A stretch of 64,000 nucleotides of DNA from Candidatus Protochlamydia amoebophila UWE25 (GTDB taxonomy: Bacteria > Chlamydiota > Chlamydiia > Chlamydiales > Parachlamydiaceae). Every line of letters starts with the position of its first letter. Position 1 is the stretch's first letter. The translations under genes were made by a program, and so were the position numbers. Below, in pieces: positions 34,661 through 44,486 of the stretch. The notes beneath the pieces are model-generated. The model did no database searches. It worked only from the letters and a program-made list of their open reading frames with translations, and was not told the origin of the DNA. Location: assembly GCF_000011565.2 (NCBI RefSeq), contig NC_005861.2:496001-560000 (forward strand), read 5' to 3'.

Positions 34661-35794
34661 TTATGCTCTTTTAAGAACAACTCCAAAAAAACCGTCCATT
34701 TCCCCCTGAGCTGGGATTGTTTGGAATATTTCTCCTTCCACTTCGAGAGAATATGTTTTAATGAAATGTTCTAATTGGTTCTGATTTTCAGCATTTAACA
34801 TGCTGCAGGTCCCATATACAATGTGCCCTTCAGGATGTAAAAAACTTAAAGCTTTTTCAAAAATTGTTCTTTGTTGGCCAATCAAGCGAGGAAGAACGGT
34901 TTCATCAAATTTCCATTTCATGTCAGGATTACGGCGTAATGTACCCGTCCCTGTGCAAGGAGCGTCTACTAAAATCCAATTCATCTTTTTTTTCAATTTT
35001 GATAATTGAGGGCTATTTGGTAAAAGAATTTGACTATTTTGAATGCCTGCTCGTTTCAACCTTTTTTTTGCTTCTTGAAGAGCAAAAGGGCGAATATCAT
35101 GAAGATAAATTTGCCCTCGATGTTCCATGTGAGGAGCAAATGCTAACGTTTTACCACCCGAACCTGCGCAATAATCTAATACTTGGTCACCAGGTTTAGG
35201 CCGGACAAGCTGTGCCAATAGTTGACTTCCTTCGTCCTGTACTTCGAACAAGCCTTCTTTAAATTCGGGGAGGCTAAAAAAGTTAATTTTCTTATGAAAG
35301 ATAATTCCTTCTGAAGAATAACGTGTATGGGAGATTTTATATTGACCTTCCCATCTTTTAAATAAAGAATCTCTCGTTGTCTTGATTCGATTGACTCTAA
35401 TTGTTGTAGGGGCAGTGGTGTTGTTAATTAAACATAAATTAACAGCTTTTTCTACCCCATAACATTCTTCGAATAATTCAAATAAATGGGAAGGAAAACT
35501 GACTCTTGCATGAAGTGGAATATCTTCACGAGCCTGCATTTTAGATAAGTCTGTTGTTTGGTAAACAATATATTTTTCCTGCCAGGAAGAAGAAGGGGCA
35601 AGATATTCTAGCAATCCTTTCCAGCGTATTAATGCATAAATGGTTTCTGCTAAAAACCCTCGATCTTTTGACCCTAAAGAAGAATGTTCTCTAAAATAAT
35701 GACTGATGAAAAGATCAAGAGGTAAAGTTTGCCTGTCATAGGCTTCTAATAAAGAAAATAAATGGTAATCACGGAAAGGAATTTTTTGTGTCAT
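34661..35794 (-). CDS. rsmB: 16S rRNA (cytosine-C5) methyltransferase, RsmB/Fmu family
   Basis: A 377-residue RNA methyltransferase. An N-terminal NusB-like helical domain (DLFISHYFREHSSLGSKDRG, LIRWKGLLEYL) is followed by a Rossmann methyltransferase domain: SAM motif VLDYCAGSGGKTLAFAP, the catalytic loop DAPCTGTGTLRRNPDMKW, and a second catalytic Cys in YGTCSML. The NusB plus MTase layout is that of RsmB (Fmu), which makes m5C967 in 16S rRNA. It heads a probable minus-strand operon with the SurA-like gene and rsmA. The family is certain; the exact nucleotide target is inferred. Confidence 0.9.
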   Translation of the reverse strand: MTQKIPFRDYHLFSLLEAYDRQTLPLDLFISHYFREHSSLGSKDRGFLAETIYALIRWKGLLEYLAPSSSWQEKYIVYQTTDLSKMQAREDIPLHARVSFPSHLFELFEECYGVEKAVNLCLINNTTAPTTIRVNRIKTTRDSLFKRWEGQYKISHTRYSSEGIIFHKKINFFSLPEFKEGLFEVQDEGSQLLAQLVRPKPGDQVLDYCAGSGGKTLAFAPHMEHRGQIYLHDIRPFALQEAKKRLKRAGIQNSQILLPNSPQLSKLKKKMNWILVDAPCTGTGTLRRNPDMKWKFDETVLPRLIGQQRTIFEKALSFLHPEGHIVYGTCSMLNAENQNQLEHFIKTYSLEVEGEIFQTIPAQGEMDGFFGVVLKRA

Positions 35795-36018
35795 AAAATG
35801 ATTATAGAGGAAGGCAAAGATTATTCTAAATAGAATTATCTCATAAACTGTTGTTTGATAAATGGTGAACCGAATTAGGTATTGAGAAAAACCATTTTCA
35901 TTAAAAATTATCTCCCTTATTTCTTTAAAAATGGTTTCTAGAATAATTCGTCATCGACTAATTATATTAAGTTTATTACACTTATTCTTCACATTCTTGA
36001 CTATCAGGTTGAAGATTC

Positions 36019-38415
36019 ATGTTTAAAATAGCTCTTATCTGCGGAGGTCCTTCATTAGAGAGAGGGATATCTCTGAATTCTGCTCGCTCTGTTCTAGATC
36101 ATTTGGCTTCTGAGTTTATAGAGATTATTCCTATTTACGTAGACTATCAAAATTTTTTTTATCTTATTTCAACAGCTCAACTTTATTCAAATACCCCGGC
36201 GGATTTTGATTTTAAATTAAAAAAGTCAGCGCAAGCAATGAATCGAGAAGAATTTAAAAAAATTTTAAGAAATATAGATTTGGTTTTTCCTGTTATTCAT
36301 GGAATATTTGGTGAAGATGGAGAATTACAAAAAATTTTGGAAGAAATAGATGTTCCTTTTGTAGGAACAGGTAGTCAAGCCTGTGCAGAAATGTTTTGTA
36401 AATATCATGCTTCGCAAATCCTACATCAAAATCGATTTCCGGCTTTTATGAAATTGGAAGTGTGCCCTGAAACCAATGATTTGGCACCTATTAAATCTTT
36501 TTTTGAACAGCATCAGTTAAAAAGAGCTATTGTTAAACCAACCATGGGTGGATCTTCGATAGGAGTGACCTCTGTTCAGACTCCAGAAGATGCTTTTGAA
36601 AAAATTAAAATGCTTTGCCAGCAAGGAATAGCTAAACGAGCCCTAATAGAGCCTTTTTGTGAAGGGACAGAATTTACCGTTGTTGTCCTTCAAAATCAAC
36701 AAAGTAAACCTGTCGCTTTAATCCCGACTGAAATTGAAATGAGTTATCAAAACCATCAGATTTTTGATTATCGAAAAAAATATCTTCCTACAAACCAAAC
36801 AACTTATCATACCCCTGCACGCTTTGATGAGACGATTATTCAAGGCATTAGACAAAAAGCCGAAGCAATTTTTACATTATTTCATATGCGCGATTTCGCT
36901 CGTTTAGATGGTTGGTTACTAAATGATGGAACAATTTATTTTACTGACCTTAATCCAATTAGTGGAATGGAGCAGAACAGTTTTCTTTTTAGGCAAGCCT
37001 CTCTTCTTGGATTAACTCACCGCGATGTGTTTCGTTTGATCATTACAAGTGCGTGTTTGAGATGGAAATTGGCTCCTCCAACCTTTGTTGATGAATCGAT
37101 GCTAGAAAAAAAAAAGGTTCATGTTCTGTTTGGAGGCAAAAATGCAGAAAGACAAGTTTCATTAATGAGTGGAACAAATGTTTGGTTAAAGCTTTTACGA
37201 TCATCTAAGTATCATCCTATCCCTTTTTTCTATGGAAAAAATGACTTAATCTGGCAACTACCTTATGCTTATACACTGGATCATACAGTTGAAGAAATTT
37301 TACATAGGTGTTTAGCTAGAGAAGCATCGAACAAAAAACTTCCGAACTATTTTAATTCTATTTGCGAGCAGCTTGGTATTCCATATAATTTTCAAGAAAC
37401 TCCTTCTAGCATGTGTCTACAAGATTTTTATCAACTTTCTGCCTCTAACCAAGCCTTTGTTTTTATTGCTATGCATGGAGGGGAAGGGGAAAATGGAATT
37501 TTGCAAAAAGAATTGGAAAAAAACCAACTGTATTATAATGGCTCTTGTGCAAAAACTTCTTCCATTTGTATGGATAAATTTTTAACAGGTCAAGTAATTG
37601 AACAGCTCAAACATCCAAATATATTTTCGCTTCCTAAAGAATGTGTAGAAGCTGCCAATTTGTTCGGTCAATCTACAAAATACTTTTTGGAAAAATGGAA
37701 TAAAATTTGTATTTCATTAAGATCGAATCGACTAATTATTAAACCACGTCAAGATGGATGTTCCGCCGGAATTGTTTTATTAGAATCTGGGGCAGATTTA
37801 GAAAAGTATTTTGCGTTTATTCAAAATAACGTTTCGTTAATTCCAAAAGGTTCTTTTAGCCAACAAAAAGACGTGATTGAAATGCCTTCATCAACTTGCG
37901 TTGAATACTTATTAGAACCTTATATCGAAACAGATCGAATTATCCTTGATCAAGGAGAGCTAATTCATGAAATAAAAGAAGGGTGGGTAGAATTGACTGT
38001 CGGGGTTCTTGAGCATAATCAAATTTATCGCTCATTGAATCCAAGCATTACACTTGCTGAAGGAGCCGTTTTAAGTTTGGAAGAAAAATTTCAAGGAGGG
38101 ACGGGAGTTAATTTAACCCCACCTCCAGAAAAAATTCTAGCTTCTGAAGATGTTTCTCAAATTAAATTTTTAATTGAGAAAACGGCAGATGCTTTGCAAA
38201 TTCAAAATTATGCTCGACTTGATATTTTTTATCATCGAGAGACAAAAAAAATGGTTGTTATTGAAGCTAATACACTTCCAGGGCTCACTCCATCGACAGT
38301 TTTTTATCAACAAGGTTTAGCTGAAAAAAAACCTTTGAATCCTTTAAGCCTTTTAGAAATCATAATTAGTTCAAAATTAGAGTTGAACAAAGAAAATATA
38401 ATATTCAACGATTAA
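36019..38415 (+). CDS. ddl: Tandem double D-alanine-D-alanine ligase (Ddl-Ddl fusion)
   Basis: A single 798-residue polypeptide with two complete Ddl-like units. Unit 1 (about 1-345): GGPSLERGISLNS, FPVIHGIFGEDGELQ, the ATP-grasp loop VKPTMGGSSIGV, IEPFCEGTEFTV and RLDGWLL...DLNPISGMEQNS. Unit 2 (about 368-795): GGKNAERQVSLMSG, IAMHGGEGENGILQ, IKPRQDGCSAGIVLL, EYLLEPYIETDRI, and RLDIFY...EANTLPGLTPS. A normal Ddl is about 300-370 residues. Ddl joins two D-Ala for peptidoglycan precursors in the cytoplasm. Unit 1 has Asp where the metal-binding Glu normally stands (DLNP versus EANT); unit 2 keeps it but has a divergent glycine-rich loop. Chlamydiaceae instead fuse Ddl to MurC. The gene stands alone. 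Confidence 0.88.
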   Translation: MFKIALICGGPSLERGISLNSARSVLDHLASEFIEIIPIYVDYQNFFYLISTAQLYSNTPADFDFKLKKSAQAMNREEFKKILRNIDLVFPVIHGIFGEDGELQKILEEIDVPFVGTGSQACAEMFCKYHASQILHQNRFPAFMKLEVCPETNDLAPIKSFFEQHQLKRAIVKPTMGGSSIGVTSVQTPEDAFEKIKMLCQQGIAKRALIEPFCEGTEFTVVVLQNQQSKPVALIPTEIEMSYQNHQIFDYRKKYLPTNQTTYHTPARFDETIIQGIRQKAEAIFTLFHMRDFARLDGWLLNDGTIYFTDLNPISGMEQNSFLFRQASLLGLTHRDVFRLIITSACLRWKLAPPTFVDESMLEKKKVHVLFGGKNAERQVSLMSGTNVWLKLLRSSKYHPIPFFYGKNDLIWQLPYAYTLDHTVEEILHRCLAREASNKKLPNYFNSICEQLGIPYNFQETPSSMCLQDFYQLSASNQAFVFIAMHGGEGENGILQKELEKNQLYYNGSCAKTSSICMDKFLTGQVIEQLKHPNIFSLPKECVEAANLFGQSTKYFLEKWNKICISLRSNRLIIKPRQDGCSAGIVLLESGADLEKYFAFIQNNVSLIPKGSFSQQKDVIEMPSSTCVEYLLEPYIETDRIILDQGELIHEIKEGWVELTVGVLEHNQIYRSLNPSITLAEGAVLSLEEKFQGGTGVNLTPPPEKILASEDVSQIKFLIEKTADALQIQNYARLDIFYHRETKKMVVIEANTLPGLTPSTVFYQQGLAEKKPLNPLSLLEIIISSKLELNKENIIFND

Positions 38416-38540
38416 AAAATTGTTTAGATAAATAATTCTTTGTTAACTTTTTCTTAATAAGATTTTTATTTATTTTTAATTTCCTTGTAATAAGATTTGC
38501 AGAAATAAGTATAATAATCTCTCTATTTTAGGAGATTCTA

Positions 38541-41063
38541 ATGCCAAGTCCATTGACTTCTTTTGAAAATTTTAGTTTGACAGCTCAAACAACAGCTTAT
38601 TTATATAGCTTAAACCAAGAAAGCTATTTAAAAGCTTTTGGTGCTAAGCTTGTGAGTCCCGTTGCTATTATTAGTGCTAGTGCCGTTGATGTAATAGTTC
38701 ACGCAACAGGATTTGCTAGTAAACTTATTCTAGGTGGGTTGACACTCCCTTGGAATTTTGTTGTAACCCCTTTCTCAGCTTCTTTGTCAACATCTCGTAG
38801 TTCCGGTTTAGCTTCTTCACTCATTCACCTCAATCGTCTAGTTGAAAGTATTTTTACTGCAGCCATTCTGCCTTTCATTTACCTTATTAATGCCGAAAGT
38901 GCTTATCAGTTTGTGCGTTCACGCTTAGAGAATTTGTCTGAAAAGCAAAACTCAACATTAAAGAATGAGATCTCATCTTTAAAAAATCAAATTAGCAAGC
39001 AACAACAAGAGCTCAATCAAAAAAGGGTTGATTTAGAAGCGGCTAGAAGAGATCTGGGAAGTTTGACTCCTAATCTTAACGCATTGCAAAAAGATATTCG
39101 ATCTTTAGAAGAAAAGAAAAGTCAAGATGAGCAGGCTTTACAACAAGCCAACCAAGCTTTGCAAAATTTACAAAGAGAAAAAGCTTCACGTGAGGCTCAG
39201 GCTGGAGATTTAGAATTAGAAAAAACGACGTTATTAAGTAAAATTGCTGAGATTGAAGCGTCTTTAAAAAAGGCTTTAGAACAAGTCGAGCAAGAACGGA
39301 AAGACAACGCTAGTAAAGAAAACACAATTGTTGCTCTTCAAGGTCAGCTAACGGAGTTGAATAAGCAGTTATCTACTCTCAATCGAAACCATCTAAAAAA
39401 TGAAGATGAGCAGGCTTTACAACAAGCCAACCAAGCTTTGCAAAATCTACAAAGAGAAAAAGCTTCTCGTGAAGCGCAGGCTGAGGAGTTAGAATTAGAA
39501 AAAACGACGTTATTAAGTAAAATTGCTGAGATTGAAGCGTCTTTAAAAAAGGCTTTAGAACAAGCCGAACAAGAACGGAAAGATAACGCTAGTAAAGAAA
39601 ACACAATTGTTGATCTTCAAGGTCAGTTAACCGAGTTGAATAAGCAGTTATCTACTCTCAATCGAAACCATCAAGAGCATCTAGATCAAGAAAAAGAGGA
39701 TTTAAAAAATCAACTAGAATCCCTCAAGCGACAATTAAATGAGGAAAGACAAGCAACACTATGGGCAAATAATAAAGTTATAGAAGCAGAAAAAAAAATA
39801 GAGGAAGAGAAAAATCGACTTACCAAGTTTTCAGCAGATATGTTGGAAATGTTAAAGGGTAAAAGATTAGTAAATCAAAACCTCATAGAATCAAAAAAAG
39901 AATTAGAACAACAAATTCAATCTATAAAAACAGAATTAGCGGCAGCAGAAGAACAAAAGCAAGTTTTATCATTGCAAGTTGAGACTTCGAAAATGGATGC
40001 CAATCAGTTGCAAGAAAAGATTAATAGTTTGGAAAATGAGAAGCAAGAGTTATTAAATAGAATTAAAGTTTTAGAAGAGACTATCGCTAAAGAAGGAGAG
40101 TCCAAAAACGCTTTGGAACAAATTGAATCCGCCGTTTCAAACATGGAAACAGTTGCTGAAATTTCTATCCTGAACGTTTTAGCTCGTTCTGCGACATTTG
40201 AATCCTCAGCACAAAATGATAGAGCATTTACAATTTCAACTTTGGAAAATGGGGAATTGTCAAATGACAATGGCAATAGAGCTAACTTACTTGAGCAAAT
40301 TCGTGGATGCTATAAAAAACTTAAATCAACGTCAACAACTGTTGATAGGGTGAAATCGGGGGATTTTGAGCTACGTCCTAAACATAAAAGCTCGCTAGAT
40401 AAATATATGGGCCCTGCTTTACATGAACTTATTGTTGAAATCGAAGAGCTTATTGAAGCTTTGGAATGGGGTAAATTTGAGCCTGTAAAGAAAAATTCAA
40501 TGATGCGAAGTATGATTGAAGAAACTCCAGATGTAGAAAACGAAATTGAGCCGTTTAAAAATTATCTTGAATTTTTCTTAAAAAAATTAAAAGAAAAACA
40601 TCGCGAAAATTCAAAAGGAAAAGCTGACGGACGACGATCCATAGAAGAACACCTTGCTAAAGTTCGAGAGATAGATCGTGCACAAGCTGAAGAACGAATC
40701 GAAAAATTAAGAAAAGAGTTAGTGAAGCAAATTTCTTTTAAAATTAGTGGTCAAGAAACTACTAATATTGATTCATTCTTTGATAAACTTTCCCCATTTA
40801 CTTTAATTTCAATTCAAAGGGAATTTGTAGAAGAAAATAAAGAGTTTAGCAAGCCTCAATATCAAACCTGGGGAGGGCCTTTCAAAGACTTTGAAGAATT
40901 TAAGACAAATTATCGAGATTTTGTAAAATTACTTGATGAAATGAGCTTAATAAAAAATGAGTTTGACAAAGGTTTATTTAAAAGGTTATCCTATATTGTT
41001 AAACTCATATCCGAGATAACAAGTAGAGGTAAAAAACCTTTTAAAGAATTTGAATTGAGCTAG
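38541..41063 (+). CDS. Large coiled-coil protein with N-terminal hydrophobic region (Inc-like)
   Basis: An 840-residue protein. TAGGAG precedes the ATG. Residues ~30-135 hold several hydrophobic stretches (AIISASAVDVIVHATG, LILGGLTLPWNFVV, IFTAAILPFIYLI) without a normal signal peptide. From ~135 to ~540 there is an almost uninterrupted Glu/Lys/Gln/Leu-rich coiled coil. Residues ~196-284 and ~289-377 are near-identical tandem copies. The last 300 residues are helical and charged. A membrane-proximal N-terminus plus long coiled coil is the layout of IncA-like inclusion-membrane proteins and other host-interface proteins of Chlamydiae. No enzyme motif is visible. It lies between ddl and lnt and is probably monocistronic. 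Localisation is inference. Confidence 0.72.
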   Translation: MPSPLTSFENFSLTAQTTAYLYSLNQESYLKAFGAKLVSPVAIISASAVDVIVHATGFASKLILGGLTLPWNFVVTPFSASLSTSRSSGLASSLIHLNRLVESIFTAAILPFIYLINAESAYQFVRSRLENLSEKQNSTLKNEISSLKNQISKQQQELNQKRVDLEAARRDLGSLTPNLNALQKDIRSLEEKKSQDEQALQQANQALQNLQREKASREAQAGDLELEKTTLLSKIAEIEASLKKALEQVEQERKDNASKENTIVALQGQLTELNKQLSTLNRNHLKNEDEQALQQANQALQNLQREKASREAQAEELELEKTTLLSKIAEIEASLKKALEQAEQERKDNASKENTIVDLQGQLTELNKQLSTLNRNHQEHLDQEKEDLKNQLESLKRQLNEERQATLWANNKVIEAEKKIEEEKNRLTKFSADMLEMLKGKRLVNQNLIESKKELEQQIQSIKTELAAAEEQKQVLSLQVETSKMDANQLQEKINSLENEKQELLNRIKVLEETIAKEGESKNALEQIESAVSNMETVAEISILNVLARSATFESSAQNDRAFTISTLENGELSNDNGNRANLLEQIRGCYKKLKSTSTTVDRVKSGDFELRPKHKSSLDKYMGPALHELIVEIEELIEALEWGKFEPVKKNSMMRSMIEETPDVENEIEPFKNYLEFFLKKLKEKHRENSKGKADGRRSIEEHLAKVREIDRAQAEERIEKLRKELVKQISFKISGQETTNIDSFFDKLSPFTLISIQREFVEENKEFSKPQYQTWGGPFKDFEEFKTNYRDFVKLLDEMSLIKNEFDKGLFKRLSYIVKLISEITSRGKKPFKEFELS
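39126..39671 (+). repeat. Near-identical tandem repeat, 279-bp period, inside the coiled-coil gene
   Basis: Copy 1 (39126-39392) and copy 2 (39405-39671) match over about 267 bases with only scattered substitutions, offset by 279 bases (93 codons), so the frame is kept. Both copies begin GATGAGCAGGCTTTACAACA and end at TCGAAACCAT. The low divergence indicates a recent duplication or ongoing recombination. Confidence 0.92.
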
Positions 41064-41249
41064 TAGAATAAAAACTCATTGAGTGAAATTAAAAAACAAT
41101 AACTAGAAAGACTGTTTGCTTGGTCCAAATTGCCATCAGCGGGCTTTTTTTAATAGATCACGTTTGAATAAATATCTTTTAATCGATCTTTTCTCATTGA
41201 TATGCAATGATGTCAATTTCAAAATAATCGACAAAAGTCTGTAGTTCGT

Positions 41250-42962
41250 ATGCTAGCTTTTTTTTCTTCTGAAAATACAAATTTAAGCCCTCTTCAGAAA
41301 TGGGGAGGGTTTTTCTTCTCTTTCCTTATTGTGGCTTTTGGTCAACCTGCTTGGAGTATATCTTTAGGGCTTTTGGCGTCGATTGGTGGGTTTGCCTGTT
41401 TTTGGCGCATTTTGCTGACAATTTCTTCTAAAAAAGAGCGCTTTTGTTTAGCAATGGGGTGGTATGCGGCAGTGCAAATGGTGCAGCTTGGATGGTTTGT
41501 CTCTCATCCTTATTTTTACATCTATGGAGTGCTATTTTTTTGTGCATGGTTGATGGGGGCACAATTTGGTCTGCTGGCTTTAGCTATTCAACCTTCTACT
41601 CTAAAAAGAGTTTCTTATTTATTTGGTTTAGCAGGATTATGGGTTTGGTTAGAATGGTCACGTTTATTCATTTTATCAGGTTTATCGTTTAATCCAGTAG
41701 GCATTGCTTTATCAGGATTCATTTATCCTCTTCAATTTGCTTCGATCGGAGGAGTCTATTTTCTTTCTTTTTGGGTAATGTTAACCAATTTATGGATGCT
41801 AAGAGCCTGGTTTTTTGGATGGAATAAAAGAGAAATAAGTTTAGCGATTGGATGTGCTTTGAGTCCTTATTTAATGGGGGGAAGCCATTTTTATTACCAC
41901 TTAAATCAAATGAACCAAAACACAAGATCCATTTCTGCGGTACTTGTGCAACCTGCCCTTCCGATTGAAGAAAATTTGGGATTTCAAAGTGCGGAAGAGG
42001 CACGTAACTTTGTTTTACAAGAATGGCATCAGATTTTATCGACGATGCAAAAACAAAAAGGTCGCCAAATTGATTTGATTGTTTTACCCGAATATGTAGT
42101 TCCTTATGGAACATATCACCCAGTTTTTCCTTTAGAAAATATCAAGAAGTTGTGGAAAGAGCTATTTGGATTTGAAGCTTTAAAGTCCCTTGCTCCTTTA
42201 ATATCTCCTTATGCTTCATTTTTATCGTCCGATCGAGGAAATCAATGGCTCGTTTCTAACGCTTTTATCGTGAAATCTTTGGCTAATTTATTTCAGTCCT
42301 ATGTTGTCGTGGGATTTGAAGATAGTGTCTATCTTGATGAAGAAAAAACATGTCATGCATCTTATAGTGCTGCCTTTCACTTTTCTCCTGATCAGCGTCC
42401 TGCTGAAAGGTATGAAAAACGTATACTCGTTCCGATGGGAGAGTATATTCCTTTCGAATTTTGCCGGGAATTAGCTGCCAGGTATGGTATTTCAGGTTCT
42501 TTTACTTGCGGGAAAGGAGCCAAAATTTTTAATGGACCAGTTCCTTATGGAGCAACAATTTGTTATGAGGAAACTTACGGCGATTTAATCCGTGAAAATA
42601 GACAAAAAGGGGCCGAACTGCTAGTCAACTTGACAAACGATGGTTGGTATCCTAATTCTAAGCTTCCTAAACAACATTTTGATCATGCGAGATTGCGTAC
42701 AGTTGAAAATGGAATTCCCTTGATGAGAGCTTGTAACACCGGAATCACTGGAGCAATCGATTCTTTAGGTCAAGTAATTAATGTATTAGGACCAGATATG
42801 ATGAAAACACAAGAAATAGCCGATTCTCTTTATGTACAAGTCCCTGTTTATCATTATAAAACCCTATATGCAAAATGGGGTGACCTGTTTATTTTATGCC
42901 TAAGTAGTTTGCTTATGATTTGGACAATTGCAGACAAATTTTTTCGATGTTTCTTTTTCTGA
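41250..42962 (+). CDS. lnt: Apolipoprotein N-acyltransferase
   Basis: A 570-residue inner-membrane enzyme that adds the third acyl chain to lipoproteins. About six N-terminal hydrophobic segments (residues ~10-220) precede a carbon-nitrogen hydrolase domain facing the periplasm. The catalytic triad is visible: Glu in LPEYVVPYGT (~280), Lys in YEKRILVPMGEYIPFE (~388) and Cys in GATICYEETYG (~437). A final hydrophobic helix lies near 545-562. It supports maturation of the several lipoproteins in this window. It is followed by lpxC, fabZ, lpxA and fmt in the same order as CT534-CT530 (cutE onward). The ribosome binding site is weak. Confidence 0.94.
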   Translation: MLAFFSSENTNLSPLQKWGGFFFSFLIVAFGQPAWSISLGLLASIGGFACFWRILLTISSKKERFCLAMGWYAAVQMVQLGWFVSHPYFYIYGVLFFCAWLMGAQFGLLALAIQPSTLKRVSYLFGLAGLWVWLEWSRLFILSGLSFNPVGIALSGFIYPLQFASIGGVYFLSFWVMLTNLWMLRAWFFGWNKREISLAIGCALSPYLMGGSHFYYHLNQMNQNTRSISAVLVQPALPIEENLGFQSAEEARNFVLQEWHQILSTMQKQKGRQIDLIVLPEYVVPYGTYHPVFPLENIKKLWKELFGFEALKSLAPLISPYASFLSSDRGNQWLVSNAFIVKSLANLFQSYVVVGFEDSVYLDEEKTCHASYSAAFHFSPDQRPAERYEKRILVPMGEYIPFEFCRELAARYGISGSFTCGKGAKIFNGPVPYGATICYEETYGDLIRENRQKGAELLVNLTNDGWYPNSKLPKQHFDHARLRTVENGIPLMRACNTGITGAIDSLGQVINVLGPDMMKTQEIADSLYVQVPVYHYKTLYAKWGDLFILCLSSLLMIWTIADKFFRCFFF

Positions 42963-43097
42963 ATAAGTCCTTGTATGGGTGAATTATTTGATTAGAATTA
43001 ATAGAAAAATTTGATGAGTGCCATGATTACTTCCTTGCTTTAAAACCGATTTATAATTAACATACTCAACTTCTTACAAATAACTAAAGGTTGATGC

Positions 43098-43976
43098 GTG
43101 ACCGTCAATCCAGCATTGGAAACAATTGTTCGCAAGCAACGTACATTAAAAGATGTTGCCGTTTTTTCTGGTATTGGTATTCATACTGGAAAAGAAGTGG
43201 GACTTCGATTTTGTCCTGCTAAAGAAGGTACAGGAATTGTTTTTAAGCGTATTGATTTGGTTGGACAACCGATTATTCCAGCGACTATTGAGTATGTTCA
43301 AGATACTGCGCGCAGCACGACAATTGGAATTAATGATGTTCGTATTCACACAGTTGAACATGTCCTTTCTGCGGTAAAAGCTTATCAAATTGATAATTTA
43401 TGTATTGAAATTACAAGTATAGAACCTCCAGTTGGAAACGGTAGTTCCGACGTTTTTGTAGAAATGATTGAAAAAGTAGGGATAAGAACACAAGAACAAG
43501 CGATACCCGTTGTAAAGCTCAAACACCCTGTATATTTATCTGAAGGTGATATTCATTTAGTGGCTTTACCCTTCGATGGTTATCGTATTAGCTACACTTT
43601 GAGTTATCCAGGATCCTCCTTTTTGCGCGGTCAATTTCATTCTGTTATAGTAAATGAAGAAAATTTTAAAAAAGAGATTGCTCCTTGTCGCACTTTTTCC
43701 CTTTATAAAGAAATATCTGCTTTGATGGATAGAGGGTTAATTAAAGGAGGAAGTTTGGATAATGCTGTTGTAATTAAAGACGAAGTGATCTTGAGTAAAG
43801 GTGGGCTCTTTTTTCCAGATGAAATGGCACGACATAAAATTTTGGACCTGATCGGCGATCTTTCTTTAGTGGGATATGATTTCCATGCTCACATCATTGC
43901 GATTCGATCGGGACATTTGACAAACTTTCTTTTTGCTAAAGAATTATTAAAACATATCACTATGGAGAGTCATTGA
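43098..43976 (+). CDS. lpxC: UDP-3-O-acyl-N-acetylglucosamine deacetylase
   Basis: A 292-residue Zn-dependent deacetylase, the committed step of lipid A synthesis. It starts with GTG at 43098, 7 bases after AAAGG. Motifs seen are FSGIGIHTGKEVGL, the metal-binding THxxEHVLSA (IHTVEHVLSA), GNGSSDVFVEMI, and the second metal site DEMARHKILDLIGDL, followed by HIIAIRSGH. Length is typical of stand-alone LpxC. Its TGA overlaps the fabZ ATG by one base, so the two are translationally coupled and belong to one lipid A operon. Confidence 0.96.
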   Translation: MTVNPALETIVRKQRTLKDVAVFSGIGIHTGKEVGLRFCPAKEGTGIVFKRIDLVGQPIIPATIEYVQDTARSTTIGINDVRIHTVEHVLSAVKAYQIDNLCIEITSIEPPVGNGSSDVFVEMIEKVGIRTQEQAIPVVKLKHPVYLSEGDIHLVALPFDGYRISYTLSYPGSSFLRGQFHSVIVNEENFKKEIAPCRTFSLYKEISALMDRGLIKGGSLDNAVVIKDEVILSKGGLFFPDEMARHKILDLIGDLSLVGYDFHAHIIAIRSGHLTNFLFAKELLKHITMESH

Positions 43977-44440
43977 TGGTTAATCTTTCAGATAACCCAC
44001 AGGCATTGGATATCAATCAAATCATCAATATTTTACCCCACCGTTATCCTTTTCTGCTTGTCGATCGTGTCTTAGAAATCGATGTAGAAAAAGGATATAT
44101 CCTAGCGCAAAAAAACGTAACAATTAACGAGTCTTTTTTTCAAGGTCATTTCCCTAATGCTCCAATCATGCCAGGCGTTTTGATTTTAGAGGCGTTAGCT
44201 CAGGCGGGTGGTATTTTGGTTCATTTGAGAGGGCCGGGAGATAAAATTGCAATTTTGCTTAATGTCAATCACGCTAAATTTAGACAGCCCGTGAAACCAG
44301 GCGATGTTCTCCATTTGAAAGGCGAAGGATTGCATTTTAGTAGCAAGGGGGGGCGAATTAAAGCTGAAGCACTAGTGAACCAAAAAATTGCAGCCGAGGC
44401 TGAAATAGGCTTTGTGTTTGTAGACAAAAGTCAAATTTAA
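43976..44440 (+). CDS. fabZ: 3-hydroxyacyl-ACP dehydratase FabZ
   Basis: A 154-residue hotdog-fold dehydratase of type II fatty acid synthesis. ATG 43976 is chosen: GGAGAG lies 7-8 bases upstream and the ATG overlaps the lpxC stop by one base (TGATG). The active-site motif [14 protein letters not shown] and the catalytic Glu in [20 protein letters not shown] are intact. LpxC/LpxA and FabZ compete for the same hydroxyacyl-ACP, which explains the gene cluster lpxC-fabZ-lpxA, common in Gram-negative bacteria and Chlamydiae. Confidence 0.96.
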   Translation: MVNLSDNPQALDINQIINILPHRYPFLLVDRVLEIDVEKGYILAQKNVTINESFFQGHFPNAPIMPGVLILEALAQAGGILVHLRGPGDKIAILLNVNHAKFRQPVKPGDVLHLKGEGLHFSSKGGRIKAEALVNQKIAAEAEIGFVFVDKSQI

Positions 44441-44486
44441 TACACATCTCAAAAAATTAAAATATTTTAAGTTAAGTGAATGTTGC

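Noticed and set aside
39344-40276. Minus-strand Ser/Phe/Cys-rich frames within the coiled-coil gene
   Set aside because: Complement of Glu/Lys/Gln codons in the coiled coil produces such frames by chance.
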